NCBI RefSeq assembly: GCF_900269665.1
Contig: NZ_LT985361.1
Location: forward strand, 5,743,530-5,807,529
Source: Nocardia suismassiliense
GTDB lineage: Bacteria > Actinomycetota > Actinomycetes > Mycobacteriales > Mycobacteriaceae
DNA length: 64,000 nucleotides
Direction of reading: 5' to 3'
Both the position numbers and the translations under genes were made by a program. Under the pieces are notes generated by a model. It ran no database searches, was not told the origin of the DNA, and was given only the letters and a program-made list of their open reading frames with translations. Below, in pieces: positions 17,527 to 25,843 of the stretch. Each line of letters opens with the position of its first letter. Position 1 is the first letter of the stretch.

Positions 17527-18551
17527 GCGGCCGCACCATCCTGGTCACCGGCGGCACCGGCGTCATCGGGGCCTGGGCCGTTCGAGAGATCGCCGAAGCC
17601 GGCGACACACCGGTGATCCTGACCCGCGGCAGCACCGGCGTCGGCCGCGCGATCCTCGGCGAGCACGCCGACAAGCTCGTCCAGGTGCACGCCGACCTGA
17701 CCAATCCGCTGGCCCTCGCGGACGCGGTGCACCGTTACCGCCCCACCGTGATCGCACACCTGGCCAGCGCGAAGCCGTGGCAGATGGACGCGGGTTATGT
17801 GGCGCACCTGGACCCCGCGCTCGGTGTGCGCACGATCATCGACGGCACCACCAACATTCTCGAGATCGCGCGGACCTTCGGCGTGCACCGTGTCGTCTAC
17901 GCCAGCTCCAAAAGCGCATACGCGCCCTTCACCGGGCCCCATGGCGCGCCGGACTACCGGCCGGTGCGCGAGGACTATCGGCGCGAGCCCACCGAGATCT
18001 ACGGAATCACCAAGCTGGCGGCCGAGCAGCTCGGCGACTACTACCGCGAACACCTCGGCGTGGATGTCATCGCCCTGCGGTTCGCGAGCACCTACGGCCC
18101 CTTCAAACGCGGCGCGGGCACCGCACCCGCGGGCTTGATCGCCAACGCGATCGACGGCGTCGCCACCCGCGCGAACTTCGGACGCCGCGCCTATACCGAG
18201 CAACTCGACGAATTCGTCTACAACCGAGACGTCGGGCGCGCGATCCGGTTGGCCTGCACCGTCGAATCGACAACCGACTCGGTATTCAACATCGGTACCG
18301 GCATCGGCTCGTCGGTCCGCGATGTCGTCGAGGCGATCCGTGCCGTACCCGAGGTCACCGCTCCGGAAATCACCGTGGAGCCGGATTCGCCGGCCAACGC
18401 GCGGGCCCATCTGGTGCAGTCCCACGCCGGGGTGCTCGACGGCAGCGCCGCCGCCGCGCAACTCGGTTTCACCGCCGCCTACGACCTGGTCGCCGGTATC
18501 CGCGACGCGGCCGAGGTCGTGCGCGCCGCCCGAACGGAGGTTCCGGCATGA
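17523..18551 (+). CDS. NAD-dependent epimerase/dehydratase family protein
   Basis: A 342-residue extended SDR. The Rossmann loop is TGGTGVIGAWA (residues 9-19), the catalytic Ser is in YASSKSAY, the YxxxK motif is YGITK and RFASTYGPFKR is the usual downstream segment. Members act on nucleotide sugars but also on hydroxy acids and other keto/hydroxy substrates; the monooxygenase context favours a catabolic substrate over sugar-nucleotide metabolism. It overlaps its neighbours on both sides by ATGA. Confidence 0.85.
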   Translation: MSGRTILVTGGTGVIGAWAVREIAEAGDTPVILTRGSTGVGRAILGEHADKLVQVHADLTNPLALADAVHRYRPTVIAHLASAKPWQMDAGYVAHLDPALGVRTIIDGTTNILEIARTFGVHRVVYASSKSAYAPFTGPHGAPDYRPVREDYRREPTEIYGITKLAAEQLGDYYREHLGVDVIALRFASTYGPFKRGAGTAPAGLIANAIDGVATRANFGRRAYTEQLDEFVYNRDVGRAIRLACTVESTTDSVFNIGTGIGSSVRDVVEAIRAVPEVTAPEITVEPDSPANARAHLVQSHAGVLDGSAAAAQLGFTAAYDLVAGIRDAAEVVRAARTEVPA

Positions 18552-20218
18552 CGACCAGAATGAGCTGCGCCGAGGCGACCTTGCGCACGATGGCAGACCT
18601 GGGCTGCGAGAAGTTCTTCAACATCCCGGGCCGGGGGATCTATCCGCTGCTGTCCCGGCTGCCCGCGGTCCCCGAACTGGACTACGTCACCGGGCTGCAC
18701 GAGTTCCCGCTGGCGGCCATCGCCGACGGCTATGTGCGCGCGTCCGGGTCACCCGCGTTCGTCAATCTGTACATGAGCACCGGCACTCTCAATGCCGCGA
18801 GTTCGATCTTCCTGTCCCAGCGCGACCGCATTCCCATGGTGGTCACCGCAACGCAGGCCGAATCCTGGGCGGTCGGCGCCGACCACCGTGCCGAGATCAG
18901 CGACATCGTCGCCGCGATGCGCCCGATCACCAAGTGGGCCTGGCAGCCACCGAGCCCCGAGCGCGTGCCGGAGGCCCTCGTGCGGGCGTACACGATCGCC
19001 ACTACTCCGCCGATGGGGCCGACGTTCGTCTCGATCCCGGTCGACTTCTGGGACGCGGAGATCGAGTACACCCCGCCGCGGCGCACCGTCGCCCTGGCAC
19101 CCGGCGGCGACGCCGCGGCGGATGGCCTGCAACCCTTGGTCGAAGCGGTAATCGCCGCGCAGGCACCGTGTTTCGTCGTCGGCTTCGAAGGCATCGCAGC
19201 AGGCATCGCCCCTACTGTCCAACGGCTCGCGGCCCACCTCGGCGCGGCGCTGGTTGCCGAGCCGGAACCCGGACGGCTGCCCGCGGGGACTCGTTTCCCG
19301 CAATTCGCCGGCTCGGTCGCCGAGGCCTGCGAGGTGATCGAGCACGCCGACGTGATCGTGCACATCGGCACCAACAGCTACGAGGCCTTCCACCGCGAAA
19401 TCTTCGCCGCAGGCGGCGCCAAGACGCAGCTGTGGATCGGCACCGACGGCCGCGAGCTGAACAAGATCATCCAGTGCGACCTCGCGGTGATCGCGCCGAT
19501 CGCACCGGTCATCGAGGCGATGGCGCAGCGCATATTCGACACGGCCACCGGCGATTTCGCCGTACGCGACCGGGTGCTGCGCGACCGGATCGCCGCCGAA
19601 CGCGATCCGATCCACACCACGCAGCGGCAGGCCTGGGACGACGAACCACTCGGGGTAGCCAGGGTGTGCGCGGAACTGCGCGCCGCACTGCCACCGGAGA
19701 CCGTGCTGCTCGATCACAGCACCACCGCGGTTCGCCTGGTCCGCGAGTACTTCCCCGTGCCGCAGGGCGAGCAGTACATCTCCGCCTCCGGCAGTTGCCA
19801 GGGCTGGGGCCTCGGCGCGGCGATCGGAGTGCAGCTGGCCGATCTGGATCGCCCGGTAGTCGGCATCGTCGGCGACGGCGGATTCATGTTCGGCGTTCAG
19901 GCGCTGTGGACAGCCGTGCAGTACGAGTTGCCGATCTTGATCGTCGTGCTCGACAACGGCGGCTGGAGCAGCATGCGCACCAGCCTCGCCCGCACCGCAC
20001 CACAGGTGGTCGAGGCGGGCATGGACCTGCACTACGGCTGGACCGGTGACTATGCCGCGCTGGCAAGCAGTCTCGGTGCGGCGTCGGAGACGATCGAGTC
20101 GGTCGCGGCCCTGCGCAAGGTGCTCGCCCGATCGCTGCCGCTGCGGGCACCACTGGTCCTCGACGTGCGTGTGCGCCGCGAGAAAAAGACCTCGGCCTCA
20201 CCGTTCGTCGGCTACTGA
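18548..20218 (+). CDS. ThDP-dependent enzyme, benzoylformate decarboxylase-like
   Basis: A 556-residue thiamine diphosphate enzyme with the three-domain layout of decarboxylases. The cofactor-activating Glu sits in TGLHEFPLAAIADGYVRASG, the central domain runs from ~190 to 330, and the ThDP/metal motif is GDGGFMFG ... DNGGW near 440-470. The stretch LYMSTGTLNAASSIFLSQRD and TKWAWQPPSPERVPEALVRA parallels benzoylformate decarboxylase more than acetolactate synthase. It would decarboxylate a 2-keto acid (or join C-C bonds). It is fully embedded in the operon, overlapping the epimerase-type gene, so it probably handles a later intermediate of the pathway. Confidence 0.85.
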   Translation: MTTRMSCAEATLRTMADLGCEKFFNIPGRGIYPLLSRLPAVPELDYVTGLHEFPLAAIADGYVRASGSPAFVNLYMSTGTLNAASSIFLSQRDRIPMVVTATQAESWAVGADHRAEISDIVAAMRPITKWAWQPPSPERVPEALVRAYTIATTPPMGPTFVSIPVDFWDAEIEYTPPRRTVALAPGGDAAADGLQPLVEAVIAAQAPCFVVGFEGIAAGIAPTVQRLAAHLGAALVAEPEPGRLPAGTRFPQFAGSVAEACEVIEHADVIVHIGTNSYEAFHREIFAAGGAKTQLWIGTDGRELNKIIQCDLAVIAPIAPVIEAMAQRIFDTATGDFAVRDRVLRDRIAAERDPIHTTQRQAWDDEPLGVARVCAELRAALPPETVLLDHSTTAVRLVREYFPVPQGEQYISASGSCQGWGLGAAIGVQLADLDRPVVGIVGDGGFMFGVQALWTAVQYELPILIVVLDNGGWSSMRTSLARTAPQVVEAGMDLHYGWTGDYAALASSLGAASETIESVAALRKVLARSLPLRAPLVLDVRVRREKKTSASPFVGY

Positions 20219-20232
20219 ACACGGACGGCGTG

Positions 20233-21402
20233 ATGTCCGCATTCCCGCATGCTCGCGAAATCCGCGCGGCCAACCCGGTATTCGGTCGTAACCGGCTCAA
20301 ACTCGGTGTGTTCGGTCTCAATTCGATCGGATGCGCGCTCACCCTAGTCCCGGAGGCGTACGAGCCGAGCTGGGACGGATCGCTGGCCGCGGCCACCGCG
20401 GCCGACGCGGCAGGCTTCGAGGCGATCGTCCCCTACGCCCGCTGGCGCAGCTACCTGCCGGACCAGCCTGCCCACCGCTCCAGCGTGGCCATGGAGTGCT
20501 TCACCTGGGCCGCCGCGGTGGCCGCGCGTACAGAGCACTCGGCCATTTTCGCGACTTGCCATGTGCCCGTTGTCCATCCGATCATGGCCGCCAAGCTCGC
20601 GAGCACCGTCGACCAGATAGCGCACGGCAGATTCGCGCTCAATGTCGTGGCCGGATGGCACGAACCCGAGTTCCGCATGTTCGGTGTGACCCTGCCCGAT
20701 CACGAGCACCGCTACGACCAAGCGGCCGAATGGGCCGAAGTGCTCCGGCGCGCATGGCAACCCGAGCCGTTCGACTTCGAGGGCGCCTACTATCGCGTCG
20801 ACGGCGGCTACCTCGCGCCCTCCCCCGCCCAGGCGCCCGCACCGCCCATCATGAACGCGGGCGGGTCGGCCCGCGGCCGCGACTTCGCCGCCCGCTACGC
20901 CGATCTGGCCTTCGTCATGATCGAGAGCGAACGGCCCGAAGACATTGCGTCCGTGGTGCGTTCATACCGCGCACACGCCCGGGACACCTACGGCCGCGAC
21001 CTGCAGATCTGGACTCCGGCCCACGTCGTACTCGCCGACACCGACCGGCAAGCCCGCGACTATCTGCAGCGCTACGCCGTCGACCACGGCGACTTCGCCG
21101 CGGCCGACGCCTTCATCGCGGGCCAGGTCGCCACCGGGTCCAACCTCTCGCCGCCGGCCCTGGCTCGGTTGCGCGCGCGAATCGTGCAGGGCGGCGGCGG
21201 CTTTCCCCTCGTCGGTGCCGCCACGACCATCGCCGACCGGCTCACCACCTTATCGGCGGCCGGCCTCGACGGCGTTCTGCTCAGCTGGGTGGACTACGAG
21301 CCAGGTATTCGCCGCTTCGCCCGAGAAGTACTGCCGCTGCTGGAATCCCGCGCGCTACGCCACCCACCGACCACCGAGATTGGAACCACCGATGACCAGT
21401 GA
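20233..21402 (+). CDS. Luciferase-like flavin-dependent monooxygenase (SfnG/RutA type)
   Basis: A 389-residue LLM-class monooxygenase, a paralogue of the gene at 14134-15246. Shared marks are LKLGVFGLNSIG, IVPYARWRS, KLASTVDQIAHGRFALNVVAGW, HEHRYDQAAEW, PPIMNAGGSARGRDFAARYAD and FPLVGAATTIADRL. Reduced FMN and oxygen are the expected cosubstrates. The ATG at 20233 is taken; a GTG directly precedes it. It begins 15 bases after the ThDP gene and its end overlaps the next monooxygenase by 11 bases. Confidence 0.87.
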   Translation: MSAFPHAREIRAANPVFGRNRLKLGVFGLNSIGCALTLVPEAYEPSWDGSLAAATAADAAGFEAIVPYARWRSYLPDQPAHRSSVAMECFTWAAAVAARTEHSAIFATCHVPVVHPIMAAKLASTVDQIAHGRFALNVVAGWHEPEFRMFGVTLPDHEHRYDQAAEWAEVLRRAWQPEPFDFEGAYYRVDGGYLAPSPAQAPAPPIMNAGGSARGRDFAARYADLAFVMIESERPEDIASVVRSYRAHARDTYGRDLQIWTPAHVVLADTDRQARDYLQRYAVDHGDFAAADAFIAGQVATGSNLSPPALARLRARIVQGGGGFPLVGAATTIADRLTTLSAAGLDGVLLSWVDYEPGIRRFAREVLPLLESRALRHPPTTEIGTTDDQ

Positions 21403-22732
21403 CAAGAAAGCCGTCCTGTTCTTCTTCCCCGAATGGGGCGGCATGCACCTGACCGCCTGGCGCGACCCCGCCGCACCGCAGGACCCCACCATGGATTTCG
21501 CGACCATCAAGACCATGGTGCGCAAGGCCGAACAGGCCAAGTTCCACGGCTTCTTCCTCGCCGACACCCTGGCCATCCGCCACTCCCTCAGCAGCCGGGC
21601 ACTGAGCCGGACCGCCAAGGCCGTGCGATTCGAACCCCTCACCCTGATGGCGGCCCTGAGCGGCTACACCGAACACATCGGCCTGCTGATGACCGCCAGC
21701 ACCACCTACAACGAGCCGTACCACGTCGCTCGCCAGTTCGCCTCCCTCGATCACCTGTCCGGCGGCCGGGCCGGCTGGAACGTCGTCACCTCCGGCACCC
21801 CGGCCGAGTCGTCGAACTTCGGACGCGAGGCGCATATGCCCCACGATCAGCGATACCGCCGCGCCGGCGAATTCTTCGAAGCTGTCACCGGGCTCTGGGA
21901 CAGCTTCGACGACGACGCCTTCGAACGCGACAAAGCCTCCGGACGCTACTTCGACCCCGGCAAGATGCACGAGCTGAACTACCGAGGCGAATTCCTTTCG
22001 GTCGCTGGACCATTGACGGTAGCCCGGCCGATCCAGGGCCGCCCGGTGATCGCGCAGGCCGGATCCTCGGACACCGGGCGTGCCTTCGCCGCCGGTATCG
22101 CCGACGTCATCTACACCCTGCAACCGAGCCTCGAGCAGGGCCGTACCTTCTACGCCGACGTGAAAACCCAAGTCGCCGACCGTGGTCGCGACCCCGACCA
22201 CGTCAAGGTGCTACCCGCCTTGGTCACCGTCATCGGCCGCACCGAAGCCGAAGCCCAGGACATGCTGGCACTGTTGGATTCCCTCGTCGACGACCATGTC
22301 GGACTCGAGCAACTCGCCGCGGTCCTGGAGACCGACCTGTCGAGCTACCCGCTGGACGGGCCGGTCCCCGACATCCAGGAAACCGCCATCGGCGCGAAGA
22401 CCCGCCAGCGCTACTTCCTCAGCAAGGCGCGCGAGCAGAACATGACCGTGCGCGAACTGATGCGGTTCGCCGCACGCATCGGCGCGGTCGCGCACACTCC
22501 CGAAAGCATCGCCGACCACATCGAAGAGTGGCTGCACGCCGACGCCGCCGACGGATTCAACATCACCTTCGCCGATACCGGTGCCTCCCTGGACAATTGG
22601 CTGCATTTCGTAGTGCCCGAGCTGCAGCGCCGCGGTCTGTTCCATGAGGATTACTCCGGTACGACATTGCGCGAGAACCTCGGGATTCCGCGTCCGCGGA
22701 GCCGCTATGTGGCCGAGGCCGCACGATCATGA
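21392..22732 (+). CDS. NtaA/SnaA/DszA-type FMNH2-dependent monooxygenase
   Basis: A 446-residue paralogue of the monooxygenase at 16183. It shows LFFFPEWGGMHLTAWR, KFHGFFLADTLAIR, TTYNEPYHVARQFASLDHLSGGRAGWNVVTSG, PVIAQAGSSDTGRAFA and HIEEWLHADAADGFNITFAD. The difference LAIRHSL for LGFRLHIS near the active-site side suggests a different substrate shape from its two paralogues. It overlaps the preceding gene by 11 bases and the RibB-like gene by ATGA. Confidence 0.9.
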   Translation: MTSDKKAVLFFFPEWGGMHLTAWRDPAAPQDPTMDFATIKTMVRKAEQAKFHGFFLADTLAIRHSLSSRALSRTAKAVRFEPLTLMAALSGYTEHIGLLMTASTTYNEPYHVARQFASLDHLSGGRAGWNVVTSGTPAESSNFGREAHMPHDQRYRRAGEFFEAVTGLWDSFDDDAFERDKASGRYFDPGKMHELNYRGEFLSVAGPLTVARPIQGRPVIAQAGSSDTGRAFAAGIADVIYTLQPSLEQGRTFYADVKTQVADRGRDPDHVKVLPALVTVIGRTEAEAQDMLALLDSLVDDHVGLEQLAAVLETDLSSYPLDGPVPDIQETAIGAKTRQRYFLSKAREQNMTVRELMRFAARIGAVAHTPESIADHIEEWLHADAADGFNITFADTGASLDNWLHFVVPELQRRGLFHEDYSGTTLRENLGIPRPRSRYVAEAARS

Positions 22733-23304
22733 CCACATGCCAGGCCGACCTCCATGCCGGGCGCCCCATCGTGGTGCTCGGTGGCGAGACCGGCGGACTT
22801 GTCCTGGCCGCCTGCCACGCCTCCCCCGCGACCGTCGCGTTCCTTATTCGGCACGGCGCCGGATTCCTGCGGGTGGCCCTCTTCGATGAGACCGCCGACC
22901 GGCTGAATCTGCCGCTGATGTGGCAGACCGACCCGCGCGCACAACGATTCACCGTCAGCGTCGACGCGGCCGACGGCATCAGCACCGGCATCTCGGCCGT
23001 CGACCGCACCCGCACCATCCGCCTGCTGGCCGACGCCGGAACCAGGGCCGACGACCTGTGCCGACCGGGCCACGTCGTGCCGATCCGAGTTACCCGCGCC
23101 GCCGCACCGTGCCCCGGTGCGCCCGGTTACGCACTGGCACTGGTGCATTCGGCAGGCCTGCCACCTGCCGCGGCGCTGACGGAGCTGATGCAGCCCGACG
23201 GATCCCTCGCCGACGACGACGCGCTGCGCGAGTTCGCCCATCGATACGAACTCACGGTCGTCGATCCCCGCGTGACCGAACTACCCGAAAGGGTGAGCAG
23301 ATGA
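22729..23304 (+). CDS. RibB-like protein lacking catalytic residues
   Basis: A 191-residue homologue of 3,4-dihydroxy-2-butanone 4-phosphate synthase (RibB), the enzyme that makes the four-carbon precursor of riboflavin. The scaffold is clear: FLIRHGAGFLRVAL (38-51), FTVSVDAADGISTGISAVDR (74-93), CRPGHVVPIR (111-120) and the ending GLPPAAALTELMQPDG. The acidic metal/substrate loop (DxRENEGD in RibB) is shortened to GGETGGL (18-24), and the RGGHTEA motif is replaced by CPGAPGYA (128-135), so the catalytic Arg, His, Thr and Glu are gone; only the later Glu152 remains. It cannot be a normal RibB. It lies between monooxygenase and SDR genes with overlaps on both sides, so it may bind a flavin or phosphorylated product or have a new activity. 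Confidence 0.8.
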   Translation: MTTCQADLHAGRPIVVLGGETGGLVLAACHASPATVAFLIRHGAGFLRVALFDETADRLNLPLMWQTDPRAQRFTVSVDAADGISTGISAVDRTRTIRLLADAGTRADDLCRPGHVVPIRVTRAAAPCPGAPGYALALVHSAGLPPAAALTELMQPDGSLADDDALREFAHRYELTVVDPRVTELPERVSR

Positions 23305-24104
23305 GCTCAGCAACCGCCGGGCCGCCACTGGACCCGGCCGCCAATCGGCTGGACGGCAAGATCGCACTCGTCACCGGCACCGGCGGCGGGCAGGGTCGCG
23401 CCGCCGCCCGCCTGTTCGCGGCGGCCGGAGCCCAGGTGATCGGCTGCGATCTGAACGCCGAAAACGCCGAGGAGACAGTGCGAATCGTCGCCGCCGACGG
23501 GTACCGAATGACGTCGTGCCATCCGTGCGACCTCGCTGATCCGAGTGCGGTGGCGACGCTGATCGCGTCGTCGGTCGAGACACACGGCGGCCTCGACGTG
23601 CTCTACAACAACGCGGGCAGCGCGACCTTCGGCCCGGTCGGCGCCATTCCACTCTCGGATTGGCGGCACACGATCCTCAACGAACTCGAGATCGTCTTCA
23701 CCCTCACCCAGGCGGCCTGGCCGCACCTGCGCGCCCGAGGGCGGACATCGATCATCAACACCTCCTCGGTCGCCGCCCACCGTGGTTTCGGTCATCTGGC
23801 CGGTCTGAGCCACGTCGCGGCGAAGGGTGGCGTCGTGGCCATGACCCGGCAACTCGCGGTCGAGGGCGCTCCGCACGGTATTCGGGTCAATTCGGTCTCA
23901 CCGGGTCCGGTGGTCACGCCCGCGTCGCAGGAGCAACTCGGTGACACCGAACATGCTCGCTACGTGCTCGATACGCTGCTGTCGAACCGGCTCGGCAGCC
24001 CCGCCGACGTCGCGCAGGTGGCGCTGTTTCTCGCCTCCGATGCGTCGGCCTGGGTCACCGGATCCGACTTCGTGGTCGACGGCGGACGAATGGCGTGGGC
24101 ATGA
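23301..24104 (+). CDS. SDR oxidoreductase with His at the catalytic Tyr position
   Basis: A 267-residue short-chain dehydrogenase with cofactor loop TGTGGGQGRA (25-34), NNAG (103-106), Ser156 (NTSSVAAH) and SVSPGPVVTP. As in the SDR at 13235-14032, the YxxxK motif reads H171-V-A-A-K175. The two SDRs share an N-terminus (LDPAxNRxDGK), so they are recent paralogues placed in the two arms of the locus. It overlaps both neighbours by ATGA. Confidence 0.88.
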   Translation: MSSATAGPPLDPAANRLDGKIALVTGTGGGQGRAAARLFAAAGAQVIGCDLNAENAEETVRIVAADGYRMTSCHPCDLADPSAVATLIASSVETHGGLDVLYNNAGSATFGPVGAIPLSDWRHTILNELEIVFTLTQAAWPHLRARGRTSIINTSSVAAHRGFGHLAGLSHVAAKGGVVAMTRQLAVEGAPHGIRVNSVSPGPVVTPASQEQLGDTEHARYVLDTLLSNRLGSPADVAQVALFLASDASAWVTGSDFVVDGGRMAWA

Positions 24105-25423
24105 CCGCCGAGTCGGCACTGCTGTTCTGCACTCCCGAATGGAACGGAATGCATCCGGGCGCCTGGCGCTACCCGGGCGCACCGGCCGACGGCGCGATGG
24201 ATCTCGACGTGGTGACCGCGCTAGTTCGTCGCGCCGAGGACGCCGGATTCCAGGCCCTGTTCCTCGCCGACGCACTCGGTTTCCGCCTCGAGATCAGTCA
24301 TGCGGCACTCGCACACACCGGCGCGGGTGCCCGTTTCGAACCGTTCACCCTCGCCTCAGCGCTGGCCACGAGCACCGACCGCATCGGGCTGATCGTCACC
24401 GCAAACACCACCTACGACGAGCCCTATCCTCTCGCCCGGCGCCTGGCCTCGCTCGATCACCTCAGCGGCGGCCGCGCCGGTTGGAACGTGGTGACCGGCG
24501 GCTTCGCCAGCGGGGCAGCACATTTCGGCCGGACCGAACACGTGGATCACGCCACCCGTTACGCCCGCGGCGTCGAGTTCGTCGATGCCGTCCGCGGTTT
24601 GTGGGACAGCTGGGAAGATGACGCGTTCGTCCGCGATCAAGCCGAGGGATTGTATTTCGATCCGGCCAAACTGCACGTCCTGCGGATGCGCGGCGAACAC
24701 CTGTCGGTCACCGGGCCACTGAATATCCCGCGCCCTCGGCAAGGACACCCCGTGATAGCCCAGGCCGGCTCCTCGGGTACCGGGCGCGCCTTCGCCGCCC
24801 GCTTCGCGGAGGTGATCTTCACGCTGCAACCGACTTTGGCTGCGGCACAGCAGTTCTACGCGGAAGCCAAACAGGCGGCGGCTGAGGCGGGTCGCGACCC
24901 GGAACACGTCAAGATCATGCCGTCGCTGACTGTATTGCTCGCCGAAACCGCCGAACTGGCTCAGCGCAAAGCCGAGCGGATGAACGACCTGACGCATCCC
25001 AGAGTCGGACTCGAACTTCTTTCCGCCTTCCTCGAGACCGACCTGACCGGATACCGCCTGACCGACCCACTGCCCGCTGTTCACCATGACGCCAAGGGCA
25101 CCAAAACAATTCAGCGCTTCTTCACCGAAACAGCCGAGCGAGAACGTCTTTCGATCGGCCGGCTCATCCCCTCCGCATTGAACTTCGGCGCCTTCGTCGG
25201 CACACCCGCGCAGGTCACCGACCACATCGAGCAATGGATCAGCGCCGACGCCGCGGACGGGTTCAACGTCACCTTCACCGACCACCCCGAGTCCTTCGAC
25301 CTTTTCCTCGATCGCGTGATCCCGGAACTTCGCCGACGCGGGCTGTTCCGACCCGCGGCGTCCGGACGCACACTGCGCGAGAACCTGGGATTGCCCGCGC
25401 CACCGAACGTACACGCGCGGTAA
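24101..25423 (+). CDS. NtaA/SnaA/DszA-type FMNH2-dependent monooxygenase
   Basis: A 440-residue third member of the NtaA-like set, with LLFCTPEWNGMHPGAWR, FQALFLADALGFRLEIS, TTYDEPYPLARRLASLDHLSGGRAGWNVVTGG, PVIAQAGSSGTGRAFAARFAE and FNVTFTDHPESFDLFLDRVIPELRRR. Its LGFRLxIS segment matches the 16183 paralogue rather than the 21392 one, suggesting related substrates. The start ATG at 24101 overlaps the SDR stop. Confidence 0.9.
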   Translation: MTAESALLFCTPEWNGMHPGAWRYPGAPADGAMDLDVVTALVRRAEDAGFQALFLADALGFRLEISHAALAHTGAGARFEPFTLASALATSTDRIGLIVTANTTYDEPYPLARRLASLDHLSGGRAGWNVVTGGFASGAAHFGRTEHVDHATRYARGVEFVDAVRGLWDSWEDDAFVRDQAEGLYFDPAKLHVLRMRGEHLSVTGPLNIPRPRQGHPVIAQAGSSGTGRAFAARFAEVIFTLQPTLAAAQQFYAEAKQAAAEAGRDPEHVKIMPSLTVLLAETAELAQRKAERMNDLTHPRVGLELLSAFLETDLTGYRLTDPLPAVHHDAKGTKTIQRFFTETAERERLSIGRLIPSALNFGAFVGTPAQVTDHIEQWISADAADGFNVTFTDHPESFDLFLDRVIPELRRRGLFRPAASGRTLRENLGLPAPPNVHAR

Positions 25424-25431
25424 GCGAACAG

Positions 25432-25737
25432 ATGATGCGCGATCGGGTGCCCGCCCAGCCGACGTCGAACGCCGACCCACACTGCTGGCGCTGGTCGACC
25501 CTGGCGCCGATGGCGCGCAGGGCAGGCGAATTGGTGCCGGTCGGCCGCGGCGGTGAACGCCGGGCGATCGCCTTGGCCAATCCGGGACTGGCCGGCGCAC
25601 CCTACTTCTCACCCACTATGTGGGCGGCGATCCAAGAATGCCGGCGCTGCGGGCATAGCGCCGCCGAAAACATCACCGCGGGCACCTCCCCGCTGATCGA
25701 ACGCGAACGCGAGGTCCTGGCCACCCCGGCACACTGA
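25432..25737 (+). CDS. Truncated gentisate 1,2-dioxygenase-like fragment
   Basis: A 101-residue frame whose first ~65 residues look like the N-terminus of gentisate / 1-hydroxy-2-naphthoate dioxygenases (WRWSTLAPMARRAGELVPVG, ALANPGLAGAPYFSPTMWAAIQ). The family is about 350 residues long with a cupin metal site (HRH) directly after this point; here that position reads ENI in unrelated sequence and the frame then stops. It therefore cannot be an active ring-cleaving dioxygenase. Either it is the residue of a lost ring-cleavage gene or a small protein reusing the domain start. It begins 8 bases after the last monooxygenase. Confidence 0.5.
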   Translation: MMRDRVPAQPTSNADPHCWRWSTLAPMARRAGELVPVGRGGERRAIALANPGLAGAPYFSPTMWAAIQECRRCGHSAAENITAGTSPLIEREREVLATPAH

Positions 25738-25761
25738 ACATGGTCGACTAAGGTGGCCGGT

Positions 25762-25835
25762 ATGCGTTGACCCCTGCCCGGCAGCCGGGCACCACCTCAC
25801 CTCCTTCGTGTCCACATTCGGAACCTACGAAGGAG
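25762..25835 (+). promoter_or_regulatory. Leader with mini-ORF and RBS-sequestering hairpin
   Basis: Three elements precede the phosphotransferase gene: a two-codon frame ATG-CGT-TGA (25762-25770), a perfect hairpin TGCCCGG-CAG-CCGGGCA (25775-25791), and a 9-bp inverted repeat CTCCTTCGT (25801-25809) / ACGAAGGAG (25827-25835). The right arm contains the gene's whole ribosome binding site, so the folded form should block translation. Confidence 0.6.
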
Positions 25836-25843
25836 ATTCGACG

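Noticed and set aside
25775..25791. Intrinsic terminator between the monooxygenase operon and the phosphotransferase gene
   Set aside because: The hairpin is perfect but is followed by no U-tract and by a second, RBS-covering hairpin, which fits a regulatory leader better; a terminator role cannot be excluded.
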